From Porodaedalea pini (lineage: Eukaryota; Basidiomycota; Agaricomycetes; Hymenochaetales; Hymenochaetaceae): 64,000 nt of DNA. The notes under the pieces are model-generated. The model had not been told where the DNA came from and did no database searches. It worked only from the letters and a program-made list of their open reading frames with translations. The stretch lies in assembly GCA_002794775.1 (NCBI GenBank), contig NBAY01000028.1:310001-374000 (forward strand), read 5' to 3'. The position numbers were made by a program, and so were the translations under genes. Below are positions 47,236 to 57,500 of the stretch, one piece after another; positions within the stretch are counted from its first letter, which is position 1; the number at the start of each line of letters is the position of its first letter.

Positions 47236-49465
47236 CTAAGGGTTTCTGAGTGGGAGGTTTTTCCTGATGCACAACTCTCTCTTTCTGAAAAGAACATGCG
47301 CCTTCGGGTTTGCTATGGACGCCATCCCGAAGTAAAGATTCTTGAGACGCTCTCCACCGTCTTCAAGCTTCATATCGTAGTTCGAAACCAGGTATGCCAG
47401 CATCGTTTTCAACTCGTTCGCCGCAAAGTATCGGCCAGGGCTGCAAGGTGTTGCATCGCATAATCAATGTTTTGTCTTTTTCTCTGCTATGAAGTTCAGA
47501 GCTTACCAAGCATGGCGGCCGTGGCCAAAAGCCAGGAATTCGACGCTTGTCGAGACCATTTGGTATCTTAGATCTTCATCCGTACTCCCCCCGCTCGAGC
47601 CCACGAATCGGAAACCATCGAACTCGTGTGCGTCCTTGTAGTTTCTCTCGTCGTAATGCGTAGACACTGCGTTGCAGGTGACCTGAGTACCAGCAGGAAG
47701 GAACGTCCCATCTGAAAGCGTGTAGTCGACTAGAGCTTGGCGTGTCATAGACACTATATCCACGGCGTGAGGACCTTGAAATTTGCAGCACAGAGATGTA
47801 CTTACGCAAACCTATTCCATTGTATCGCTGCGCCTCCCTAACAAAGCTGTCGATTCCACGCATTTTTTGCAGTGAAGCTTTCGACCAGCCCTCTGCTTTT
47901 ACCACACGTTCAACCTCCTCGCGAAGCCGTTCAATGCTCTCAGGTTGGGCTGCTAGATGAAGTAGCGCATGCGTGAAGCTCCTTCGACATCGCAGGAAGT
48001 TGTCAGGATGAAGTATCCTAATCAGTCCTAGACTTGACTTACTATTGACGAGGTATGCACTGCAGCAAAGTTCAACGTAAGGATGCGCTGAGTGAGCGCC
48101 TTGACATTCCGCTGCTCGTCTTCGGGGGCCTCATCAATAAGCCAGGAGAGCATGTCATTCTGAAAGGGTACTAAATTGGTGTTCGTCTTCGAAGTAAACA
48201 AACCGAATTCTTACAGGCTTGCCAGGCCAGTCCTTGCCGTATTTCTCGACTTGGCCCAAGCGATACTCGATTATGGGCCGCAGATGCTTAATACCCCTTC
48301 GCGTACTAGTGGGGACAGAGGTCAGAAACTCGCCGACGAGTCTATAGCAATGAGTTGGTAAGAACTTGAATTCTTGCATAGAGCAGGGCCGGAAATATGC
48401 ATACTTCTTCAGAAAAGTAGGGAACATATTGATGATTAGTGAGCCCTTCATCACGTCCAAGGTGTAGCGGATGTTGAGGTCGACGTAGTCTTTGTCTCTG
48501 CCTGTCAATAAAGAGGAAAATACTTAGGTCGCTTTTACGAGGGGGCCTATACGTAGTGGACTCACATAGAGGAAGGCCGACGAACACGCGATTGCTCGTC
48601 CTGCAAACAACTTGCATAACGGTACTCAGAGCCGGGAGTGAAACCCATTCTGATATTTTAAGAACACGACAATAATCAGTACGTGCTACCCAGTATAAGC
48701 GCAGCACGCAGGTACCATCTGATTTCGCCGGTATATTGTCCTCGAAAGCTTGAGCGACTTCATCTTGAATGCCATTAAATAGTACATCCAGGTTTCGCGT
48801 CAGCTGAGACCGCACAATGGCGACGTGATAGTGATTTCCCGAAATTAGTGGACCCATGGTGTATTTCACGGCAAGATTCTGTTCAATTGATATCCAGTAA
48901 GTGATCGAGCGCGGCTATATCAGAGAGTAGAGTCAGCACACACCTCTTCAGTGGCTTCGATGAAAGACAGTTTGTCGTCGGGCGCCCTGCGAATTTCTTC
49001 TATGAGTTGCGGACTGTTCACCACGACTAGCCACCTTCCCAGGAGAGGGATCTTGAACGTGCGCATATTATACTACGTCGGCGATTCCAAGTTCAGCAAG
49101 ATCTATCAAAAAGCAGCGATACGACCGAAGATTGTCTACCTTCCTGTATCCCTCTTCGAGCATCTCCCTCGCGTTTCTCAGGAGCATGATTGCACCATAG
49201 TACGACGTCAATCTTCCCGAAGTCCCGATAGCAGGCACGAGAATCTAGAAGATCCGGAAAGTAAAGCATTCAGCAAAACCTCCCTGTACATAGAGCACAG
49301 GGTACGTTAGCAGTACACAAGGAAACGCACATCTCTCTTCCGAGCTTGGAGATACTGCGTGACGGAGACGAAAGCAACGGCGACGCAGGTGACGATCAAG
49401 CTCGTATTACTCTTCAGTTCAAAGGGCGCATCTCGGGTCGACACAGTCGTGTTGTAAGACGACAT
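47236..49465 (-). CDS. Cytochrome P450 (cluster copy B)
   Basis: Membrane-anchored heme monooxygenase of the fungal type with a GHGRHACPGRYFAANELKT heme region (ent-kaurene-oxidase/CYP512-like signature); the substrate is unknown. The start is the ATG at 49465 (MSSYNTTVSTRDAPFELKSN), with a membrane anchor at about residues 20-42. Further segments are MLEEGYRK, KDYVDLNIRYTLDVMKGSLI, NDMLSWLIDEAPEDEQRNVK, LNFAAVHTSSI (I-helix), and YQMVSTSVEFLAFGHGRHA. The body is multi-exon. Splicing into SFTHALLHLAAQ near 47980 leaves one surplus base with the visible sites, so a defect or unusual splice is possible. The final ten or so codons and the stop at 47236 come from the inverted-repeat element inserted at its 3' end. 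Confidence 0.82.
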
Positions 49466-49913
49466 GAGTGCGCTTGATGGGCATGGATGCCAAGAGACGT
49501 GCTGGGTGCAGTGATATTCATTTGTAAAATGACAGCGTGTGACAGAAGCGCGGCAGATAGCTTCGAGTTCGGCCACATTGGGTGACGGATGTCCGCGCAC
49601 GCACCGCTAATTATAAAATACGCTTAAAGGATCGCAAAACAGGGACACAGAATGTCCTTTTCTCCGCTGGTGTAGACCGGTATAAGTGCTATAAGGTATC
49701 CAATAAATACAAGTGAGTACACAGTGAACCAAAGAGAGACCCGACTCAATACAGAAAGGACGCGAAGCAAAGACGAGCGTACGAAAGTCCGTGAAGCAAG
49801 AGAAAGTGTCCATCCGTCACTCCCACCCAATTACCCTTGATAAGTTCTCTTCTAGTCTTTTTTCTTTCTAGGAAGCAGGAATCTAAAAAAAGCGTGGGTG
49901 CTGGTCAATAGGT
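49466..49913. other. Intergenic between P450 B and GT61
   Basis: 448 bp. It holds the P450 B upstream region and the GT61 3' side. No further gene. Confidence 0.4.
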
Positions 49914-51927
49914 CTACGAGCGCTTCATCTGCTCTTTGACGAAGGAAACGACTGCTGAGACGTCGATGGACAGTATTCTGCTGTCTGCAGTCGTTGGCGG
50001 GGAAATTGGCGGGAGTGAGCCTCGCGGGTACTTCCTACATAAGTTCAAAGTTAGCTTCGATTACGCGGCAAAGGATGGTATGGGAAGACAAAAAAAGACC
50101 GGAGAAAGAAAAGTGCGAGACCGAAAAACAGACTTACTTTGTGTTACGCCAAGCGATATACTGAATGCCGAGAGCGCGTGCTACGAACTCGTGCTCATTC
50201 GTGAACTTGCCATCGGGGAAGAACTCAATTATGGCAGGTGTAGGCGGCCCCGGGCGTAGCAGCACACTATTCGTCAGCGAGTCGCCATGTACACCAAGCA
50301 TTACCTAGAACGTTCTTCATTAGACCATTGTTGAAATATATAACATACGGGCATACCGAAGATTGTTTTGCAGCGCGTATGTGGTCCGTCCAAGACGAAG
50401 GAGCATCACCAGCGAGTTCAATGACATGTACGTCCCATTTTTGCGCCGCACCGAGTTTCTTCAGCTCGCGTACGAGCGCAGTATGGTCGTCATCTCTCAG
50501 CCTCGGACCCATACGACGGCCCTGCGTCGACACGTACGTCACGGCACGACGCTTTTCATTCCTCGCGCTCGCGGGGATGGCCACAGCTCCTGCGCGGATG
50601 GGTGCAGCCCAGTCAGAACGCGCAGGGAGCGCAAAGGCAGGTGCGAATGATAGGCGCTTGTCCGTCGCTTCTATTGTCATCCCGCGCAGCGTGTTGATCT
50701 TATTTTTGGCCTTGGTCAACTCACGTTCAGGTTCTTCCTTATGTGGCGAGACGACATCCGCGCCGAAGTCGAACGCCTGTGCAGCGTGTTCGGCAGCTGT
50801 GCGGTCTGCGAGCAGCACGCGGTCGAGTATCACGGGACGCGCGGATCGCTCGAAGTCGTCCCAATCCTCAGCAAAGAGATGGCTCATGAAGGGGAACGTA
50901 ATGCGCGCAAGTCTGAGTGAGTAGCCGGTCCCGTCTATCGTGGTTTGTTTCGTGTTTGCGAATATTGTCTGAGACGGCGGAACAAGCGGTGTTGAAGACG
51001 AATCCGCTAGTGTGGAGTAGGCGCGCTGTAACGCGAGGAATGTCTGATTATCCACAACTATTTTAAAGAGCATTAGCTTAATCCTGAATCAAGCGATATC
51101 AGAAACGGAGACCGAAAGGCACGAAATCACACTCCTCCATCAAACGTTGCAAGTGCACACATCCTCTCGAGAGTAGCAAAGGAAAAAAACGGAAGAGGAG
51201 GGGAGAGATTTGGAACGGTTATGAAAGAAATTACGCACGGTGTGGGTGGTCAAAACATACTAACGATGCGCCCATTAATCTATTCAATAATAAGCAACGA
51301 AGTCATCTTTTCCAAGAAATGAGTTACCTATGCGCACTGTAACCGAACACTTCGATAGCTTGATGTCTCGTCACGAACTTGAGATCTTGCAGCACAGGCG
51401 GGTCAGACGTGTCGAGGCCAGTCGATAGCATAGCTTCAGCTCGAGGGAATACTTGAGCAGCGTGATCTGACACGAGATACAGAGTCCCATTCGCCAGCAG
51501 AACATTATCGAGTATAGTATAGCCTGCGGAGCTTGGTGTAAGAAAGAAGCACGAAGAAAGACGCGCAAAACGATCACATACCGGGGACGTGAGCGATCAA
51601 CTCCGTTAACGGGACGTTTCCGTTGCTCCAGAATTTGTGCTGCTGGTCCTCCGTTACTCCGTACGGCCCCAGGTCATACTCCTTTCTGGTCTCTATTTCC
51701 CAATCGCCCAACACAGCAACTTCGAGGTCATCGGCGAACTTCGGCGTCCTACGACCGTCCTCGCGAAAGACGTTCTGGACGTTGAGTAATGCCGATGCAG
51801 AGAGACTAGCAGCGGCAGAAGGCACGAGGCGTAGGCTCGATACAGATGCCTCGAAGTTATAGGCGACAAGAAATACGGTGAGAGCGAAGAGCAGGAGCGT
51901 TATTTCGCGACGAGTGAGCAGCGGCAT
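49914..51927 (-). CDS. GT61-type (DUF563) glycosyltransferase, type II membrane protein
   Basis: 522 residues. Exons are 51927-51582, 51523-51328, 51279-51261, 51076-50357, 50304-50138 and 50034-49914, and all phases close. An N-terminal signal anchor (ITLLLFALTVFLVAYNF) indicates a Golgi/ER lumenal enzyme. The family layout is clear: HVPG then YTILDNVLLANGTLYLVSDH; FPFMSHLFAEDWDDFERSA; AVTYVSTQGRRMGPRLRDDD; and the conserved MLGVHGDSLTNSVLLRPG then AIIEFFPDGKFTNEHEFVAR block. GT61 members add xylose or other sugars to glycoproteins or polysaccharides; the acceptor here is unknown. Exon 3 is a 19-nt microexon, chosen because it alone keeps the frame with a strong GTATGT donor. Confidence 0.88.
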
Positions 51928-52287
51928 GACTCCAGACTGAGAAGAACTCGCTCGAGGAGAAACGCGTTAAGTACAAATGCCTAAATCGGAACGGCGGCGG
52001 CCTAACCCTTATGTATTTACGTTCGTGGGCTGAAACACCCTAATGGAGGCCCGGCGGGGTAGATCAATTACCTCATTAAGCACAGATTGTTCTCACGTTT
52101 TGTCGAATGTAAGGTGGCGAGCGGGAAGCTGTCTCCGTCTTGTATTATCTTCAACGCCCTCCTTCTCACCATCATCAGTCCACTGTACGTATCATCATAC
52201 AAGCCTCAACTTCCCTCTGACATTTGCTTCGCTTTCTGTAGCTTTTAGATTCCTGAAATTCGTGCATTTCTTGCACTAAAGCCGAAC
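51928..52287. promoter_or_regulatory. Divergent promoter region, GT61 / sugar-phosphate transporter
   Basis: 360 bp shared by two genes pointing outward. No clear TATA box. The plus-strand leader before the transporter ATG is CT-rich. Confidence 0.4.
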
Positions 52288-53459
52288 ATGTCGACCGATA
52301 TCGCCGGCAAAGGGGAAGCCGACCTCGGCGACGAGAAGGCGCACGCTGCGGAGGAGACTCAGGAGGAACTCCTGCCGCAGCCTGCCAGCGCTGTGTCGAC
52401 ACCAGCGAAGTCCCGCTCGAGATATTCGGCGGCAGCCATCATCCCTGTGTGGATCGTGCTCAGCTCGTCCGTCATCATATACAACAATTATGTCTACAAC
52501 CGGCTCTACTTCAAGTTCCCCGTGTTCCTTGTGACATGGCATCTCTTCTTCGCAGTGCGTAGACTAGGTTGTGTATACTTATGCGCCTCTGACGTATCTC
52601 TAGGCTATCGGTACGCGTGTGCTTCAGCGTACGACGCACCTTCTTGATGCTGCCAAGGACGTGCACATTACCAAGGACATGTTTGTTCGATCAATCCTAC
52701 CCATCGGTATTCTCTTCAGTGGATCCCTTATACTCAACAACAAAGCGTATCTCTACCTCAGCGTGCACTATATTCAGATGCTCAAGGCCTTCAATCCTGT
52801 TGCTATTCTACTCATTACGTGGGCAGCGCGCCTACAGGAGCCGAACAAGAAGCTTGCGGTCATCGTTGTGATGATCTCCAGCGGTGTCGCCCTCGCGTCG
52901 CATGGTGAACTCCATTTCGACCTTACAGGTTTCATCATTCAGGCAGCCGCCGTCGCGTTTGAGTCATCTCGCCTTGTAATGATCGAAGTCCTCCTGCACG
53001 GACTCAAGATGGATCCTCTTGTTTCCCTTCACTACTATGCACCGGTATGGAAGGCCGCTCTTTCTTTAGCTTGATTATTGAATTAGTCTCAGGTGTGCGC
53101 CGTGATCAATTTAGCAGTGATTCCTCTCACGGAGGGGCTCGAACCTTTCTACGAGGTGATGCGAGTAGGGCCGCTCATCCTTATCTCGAACGCCGCCGTC
53201 GCCTTCCTGCTCAACATTGCAGCAGTGTTCCTCGTCGGAGCAGGAAGCGGTCTCATACTCACGCTTGCTGGCGTCTTCAAGGTACGCCGTCTTATCTAAC
53301 AATAATATGTCGCTCATTTGCTAAGCTCCTTAAAAGGATATTCTCCTTATCACGAGCTCCGTGCTCATTTTCGGCGTCGAGGTTACACCTCTGCAGGTCT
53401 TCGGCTACTCGGTTGCCCTTGTCGGGCTCGTGCTTTTCAGGACCTCCGGTGGCAAATAA
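52288..53459 (+). CDS. Triose-phosphate / nucleotide-sugar transporter (DMT superfamily, TPT family)
   Basis: 339 residues. Exons are 52288-52554, 52604-53044, 53093-53281 and 53337-53459, all in phase 0. About ten membrane helices follow a hydrophilic acidic N-terminus: AAIIPVWIVLSSSVIIYNNY, YFKFPVFLVTWHLFFA, LNNKAYLYLSVHYIQMLKAF, AVIVVMISSGVALASHGEL, FLLNIAAVFLVGAGSGLIL and DILLITSSVLIFGVEVTPLQ. The NNKAYLYLSV and KAFNPV segments are typical of the fungal TPT/NST group. It probably exchanges a phosphorylated or nucleotide-activated sugar across the Golgi or ER membrane. Its divergent neighbour is a glycosyltransferase; a shared glycosylation role is possible but inferred only from position. 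Confidence 0.95.
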
Positions 53460-54567
53460 GCAGGAGCGTACTTTCATGCATGACTTTTGTATATGTTTCG
53501 TGTCCCGGTATGAACTCTTCTTTGGTCTTGACTGGTCTGGTCTGGTGGCTCGGATCTCCCCTACTCGTACGATACTCCCCATCTTCGCTAGATTTACTGC
53601 TGTACCTTTACCAATCTATAGATGGTTCCGTTTTCCTTCGCCTATCCCTCCGCCACGAAAGCTCGACTTGCCCTTGAACAATGTGATTTGTATCGGTCGT
53701 GCAGTAATATGCAACGAGGCGTACATAAGGCTGCGCTCGTCGAAAGAGCGCAGAGACACGGCTGTAATGGTCCAGTTAACGTGATGGACGAGCCGGGATG
53801 CGGTGGCCCGTGCTATAGGCCTTATCGAGCCAGCTAGGTCTGCATTCACGATCATCTTCTAGTCTATGGTCAGCGAAGTAAAAATACTTTGACCACATGG
53901 TGACTGCTGGCAGGAACGGAGATCAGGAACTCTCCTCTGAGAGCGTCATTGAATGGGAAATTCAGGAACAATATGTGTTTATTCAGGACTGGGTAACTTT
54001 GTTTTTACAAAGTCTAGGAACATGGGCAAGCGCTTTTCGATCCGTATGGCCATATGATTTAGAGGTTGCAATATAAAATGCTTGAATTTATGGTCTTACA
54101 GCTGAGTAATATCTACATTTTGCACGATTTCTACTAATATTGTACAGCATTAATATTAATATTGTAGATTGATAGATGACTCGCAATTTTATATGCACAC
54201 TGCCCACACATATTCATTCTTCCGAATCTTCGCAGTTCCACCGAAACGGTGGGAAAAAGCTTGGGACTGGTACGTTTTAGACAAAGCTACGTAAGACGGC
54301 TCCTTTCGGCAGAAACAAATATATGCAAGCAAAAGTTGTTCTATATGGAAATTTATTTGGCTCCTCACTCAGGCCAACGTTCTGCAGTTTACTGGAACTC
54401 TTCGGAATTTTGAGCTTTTCTCTCATTTTTCTCTGTAAATGATTGTATACGAAGAAGGATTCGGCACAAGCCGGTTACACTGCCTTTACCACGATGCCGG
54501 CAGTTATAGCCTTCTCAATGTTCCCACCAGCGAGTCGAGCTACGCTCCTCTACCTTGAGAGCTCACC
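53460..54567. other. Intergenic
   Basis: AT-rich, no gene recognised. It contains the upstream region of the NACHT-WD40 gene. Confidence 0.4.
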
Positions 54568-57500
54568 ATGTCTCTACTGCGACAACCCCAGGACAACTCA
54601 GCGTCAGACGTTATGGATCGGTGAGTCGCCTACGTGTATATTGGATGGAACACAGATCCTGATATTGATCGCCGATGTAGCTTTCTTCACTTGAAAGGTA
54701 AGCGAAGCTCCTTGAGACGATCCACATCCATCCTGACCTTTCCTGCAGCAATCGAAGTAGAGTTTGCTAGGGCACGCCCGAACACGGATCTCGAAATCAA
54801 GCTCAGACATGAGTCGTCATTCAAGCACAAGTCCACCGTCTTCCTGAAGACAGACCCCTTGCACTGGGAATGCGACATGTACAGTTGACGGTTCTCTCGG
54901 TCTCGCTTAAACTGACTCCTGCCTAAGATATGTCAAAATTCTTACGAAGGCTGTCTTATCGGTTCAGAGGCCAGGTATCAGCCCTTGGAACAAAGTTGTC
55001 GCCGACGTTCATCTGGACTTCAATCCAGCTGAACTTGCAGACGATACGACAGTCGAACGGAAGGGTATGAACGTCCTTTGGTAGAACGACATGGAAGAAA
55101 AACTGACGACATAACTAGATCAAGTCTCTGGCGTTAACATAAAGCTACTGTTCGGGGAATCGAAACCCGTGAGGGAAACCCCAGCTTATGATGAGAACAA
55201 GATTTGATGTCTTGCTTTTAGAACTTGGAGGTCACTCGCCTACTTGCTGACAAAGCGGTCATCGCACTTGCAACGAAGGTATCCATGCTAGATAAACTCA
55301 ACCAAGTTCTTGGATACTTGGACCTCGTATTGCATTCTGGCAGCGGTGCAGCTCAGGTTTGAATATGTCACAGTCTTTTGTTCGCATCCATCTAATACGA
55401 ATGCTAAATAGCTGCATCCTGCCGCACAGGCCGCGGTTCCTATTGTCACCGAGGTAGTCAAAGTAAGATCTCTTTATCTCGCCGTGGTCTCCGACTGACA
55501 ATCGCATCTATAGAAATTCCAGGAGATTGCGGCGTGTCACAATGAGTTCGTCTTTATCATGGACGACATAGTGGCCATGTTGCCTGTGATTAGGATCGCT
55601 CTCGATCGCATCACAGATATTGAAGTTCAGAGGCTTCTTCTGACCTTCATCGATCTTACTAAGAGGGTATCGCAGGACTCGATCGAGTACTCTTCTAGAT
55701 CTGCTTCAGGTATGTATTCCAAGTATCGGTGCTCAAAGCAACACTCATGCTTGACGCACAGACTTCTTGCTTCGTAACTGGTTTCAGTCCAAAAAGAGGG
55801 ATGTTGATAAGTTGAAGAATCAGATGTTGCACTTGAAACTGAATGTAGGACTTGGTCTGGATGTCGACATCAAAGGAGCGGTCTCGGAAATTCAAGAAGG
55901 CGTTGCAGGAAACCAAAATCTATCACCGAAATTCGTAAGTACTCATTGAATCAAAGGACCTTTCAATAACTGTTTCAACTTAGGTCTACATCAGTTTTCG
56001 GAGGCAGATGAAAAAGCCCTCGAACGGTTAAGGCCGCCCGAATATAGCTCTTACGACCCATCTCGCTGCTGTCTACCAGGCACGAGAGCTTCTCTGTTAC
56101 AGGATGCTGGTCGATGGTCACTCGCGAAGGATCATCCTCCGCAACTTTACTGGCTTTATGGCGTTGCAGGATGTGGGAAGAGTTCGGTTGCAGCATCTGT
56201 AGCATCCGCTCTAGAATCATGGAAGCTTCCATTCGGTTCCTTCTTTTGCAAAAGGGATATTCCAGAGCGAAGAGATCCCATTCGGCTAATCCGTGCTTTG
56301 ACATATTTGCTAGCTAGAGCAAGCATAACCTTCCGCGAAGTCCTTCTACGAGCGCTCAAGGGGGACCCTGACATGCTGGAAAAGCCGCTGTCGGCTCAGT
56401 TCAGAGCGCTGCTTGCAGACCGTCTTTCAGAAGTTTCTCATCCCGCACCTACCACCCCGGTCATCATAATATTGGATGCCTTGGACGAATGCGATGACAA
56501 CAAGACCGTTTCTTCGTTTCTCATGCAGATGATCACTCTTGCTCCATGGCTTAGGGTTTTCGTCACGAGCCGACCTTTTCCTGGTATTCAGGAGGAACTG
56601 CAGGCATTCAAAGAGCTGACAGTTTCATGTGACCTGTTTAGTTTGCCCGCTGATGATGACATCCTAGCCTTCACTCGAAATCAATTTGGACCGAAGGGAA
56701 GTCTTGCCGCTCTCCGGACGTATGTCACAGATGCACAGATTGAAGCCATTGGACGGATGGCCTCGGGGCTTTTCATCTGGATTGCCACTGTTTTATCGTA
56801 TATCAGCCTTCGGAAGGTCGGGAAGCTCCGTGTTTTGAATCAGATCCTCGTCTCAAATACGGCGGTCGGAAGTGAGGGAAAGCTCGATGCTCTATACTTG
56901 CAGGTACTTAATAGCGCCGCCTCATCGGAGGACTTCGCAGCCAACAAAGACGCAGTCCGGATAATTATTGGCCTCGTCTACGTGATTTCGAGAAACAGGC
57001 CCCTTCCCGCCAACGCACTGTATGCTTTCATCCCGCCAGAAATGGGGGTATTGACGCAAGAGTTGGAGGCCGTACTGCAGGATTTAGGATCTGTGCTTAC
57101 TACAGACCCTCAGACAAATGCCATCCGAGTCTGTCATCCATCATTCCTTGATTTCATCGGAAGCCAGGCGAGGTCCAAGGACTTCTGGACGGAAAAGGCG
57201 AAGTTAGACATGATCATGACGGAGAAGTGCTTCCGAATTATGATGGCTGGACTCAAGTTCAACATCTGCGAATTGGAATCGTCGCATCTTCCCAATAGCG
57301 ACGTGAACGATCTAAAGGAGCGTGTGGCTCGATGTATCCCTCGGGAGCTGCAGTACAGCTGTCTCTACTGGTTGAATCACCTGTCAGGCTCTGGGACTGA
57401 TTATCTATCTGAAGAGCCAGTTCGGCAGATGCTGTGCAATTTGCTATGTAAAACAAGGTCACTGTACTGGCTTGAGGCATTGAGTCTCACGTCCGAACTC

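Larger units (their letters stand above)
44042..47269. mobile_element. 3.2-kb terminal-inverted-repeat element carrying host gene fragments
   Basis: catcaggaaaaacctcc at 44042-44058 recurs as an exact reverse complement at 47253-47269. There is no transposase. The interior holds, on minus, rearranged prolyl-tRNA synthetase fragments (about 44288-45660), an unidentified protein-like frame (45968-46258) and a long fold-back repeat (46269-46863). Both ends are AT-rich with repeated ggaat motifs. The right end lies inside the 3' coding end of P450 copy B. The TIR beginning CAGGAAAA suggests a hAT-type element, but no clean 8-bp duplication was found (catcacat against atgcacaa), so the superfamily is open. 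Confidence 0.7.

Noticed and set aside
44034..47280. An 8-bp target duplication around the gene-fragment element.
   Set aside because: The flanks catcacat and atgcacaa are only loosely similar, so no target-site duplication is claimed and the superfamily stays open.
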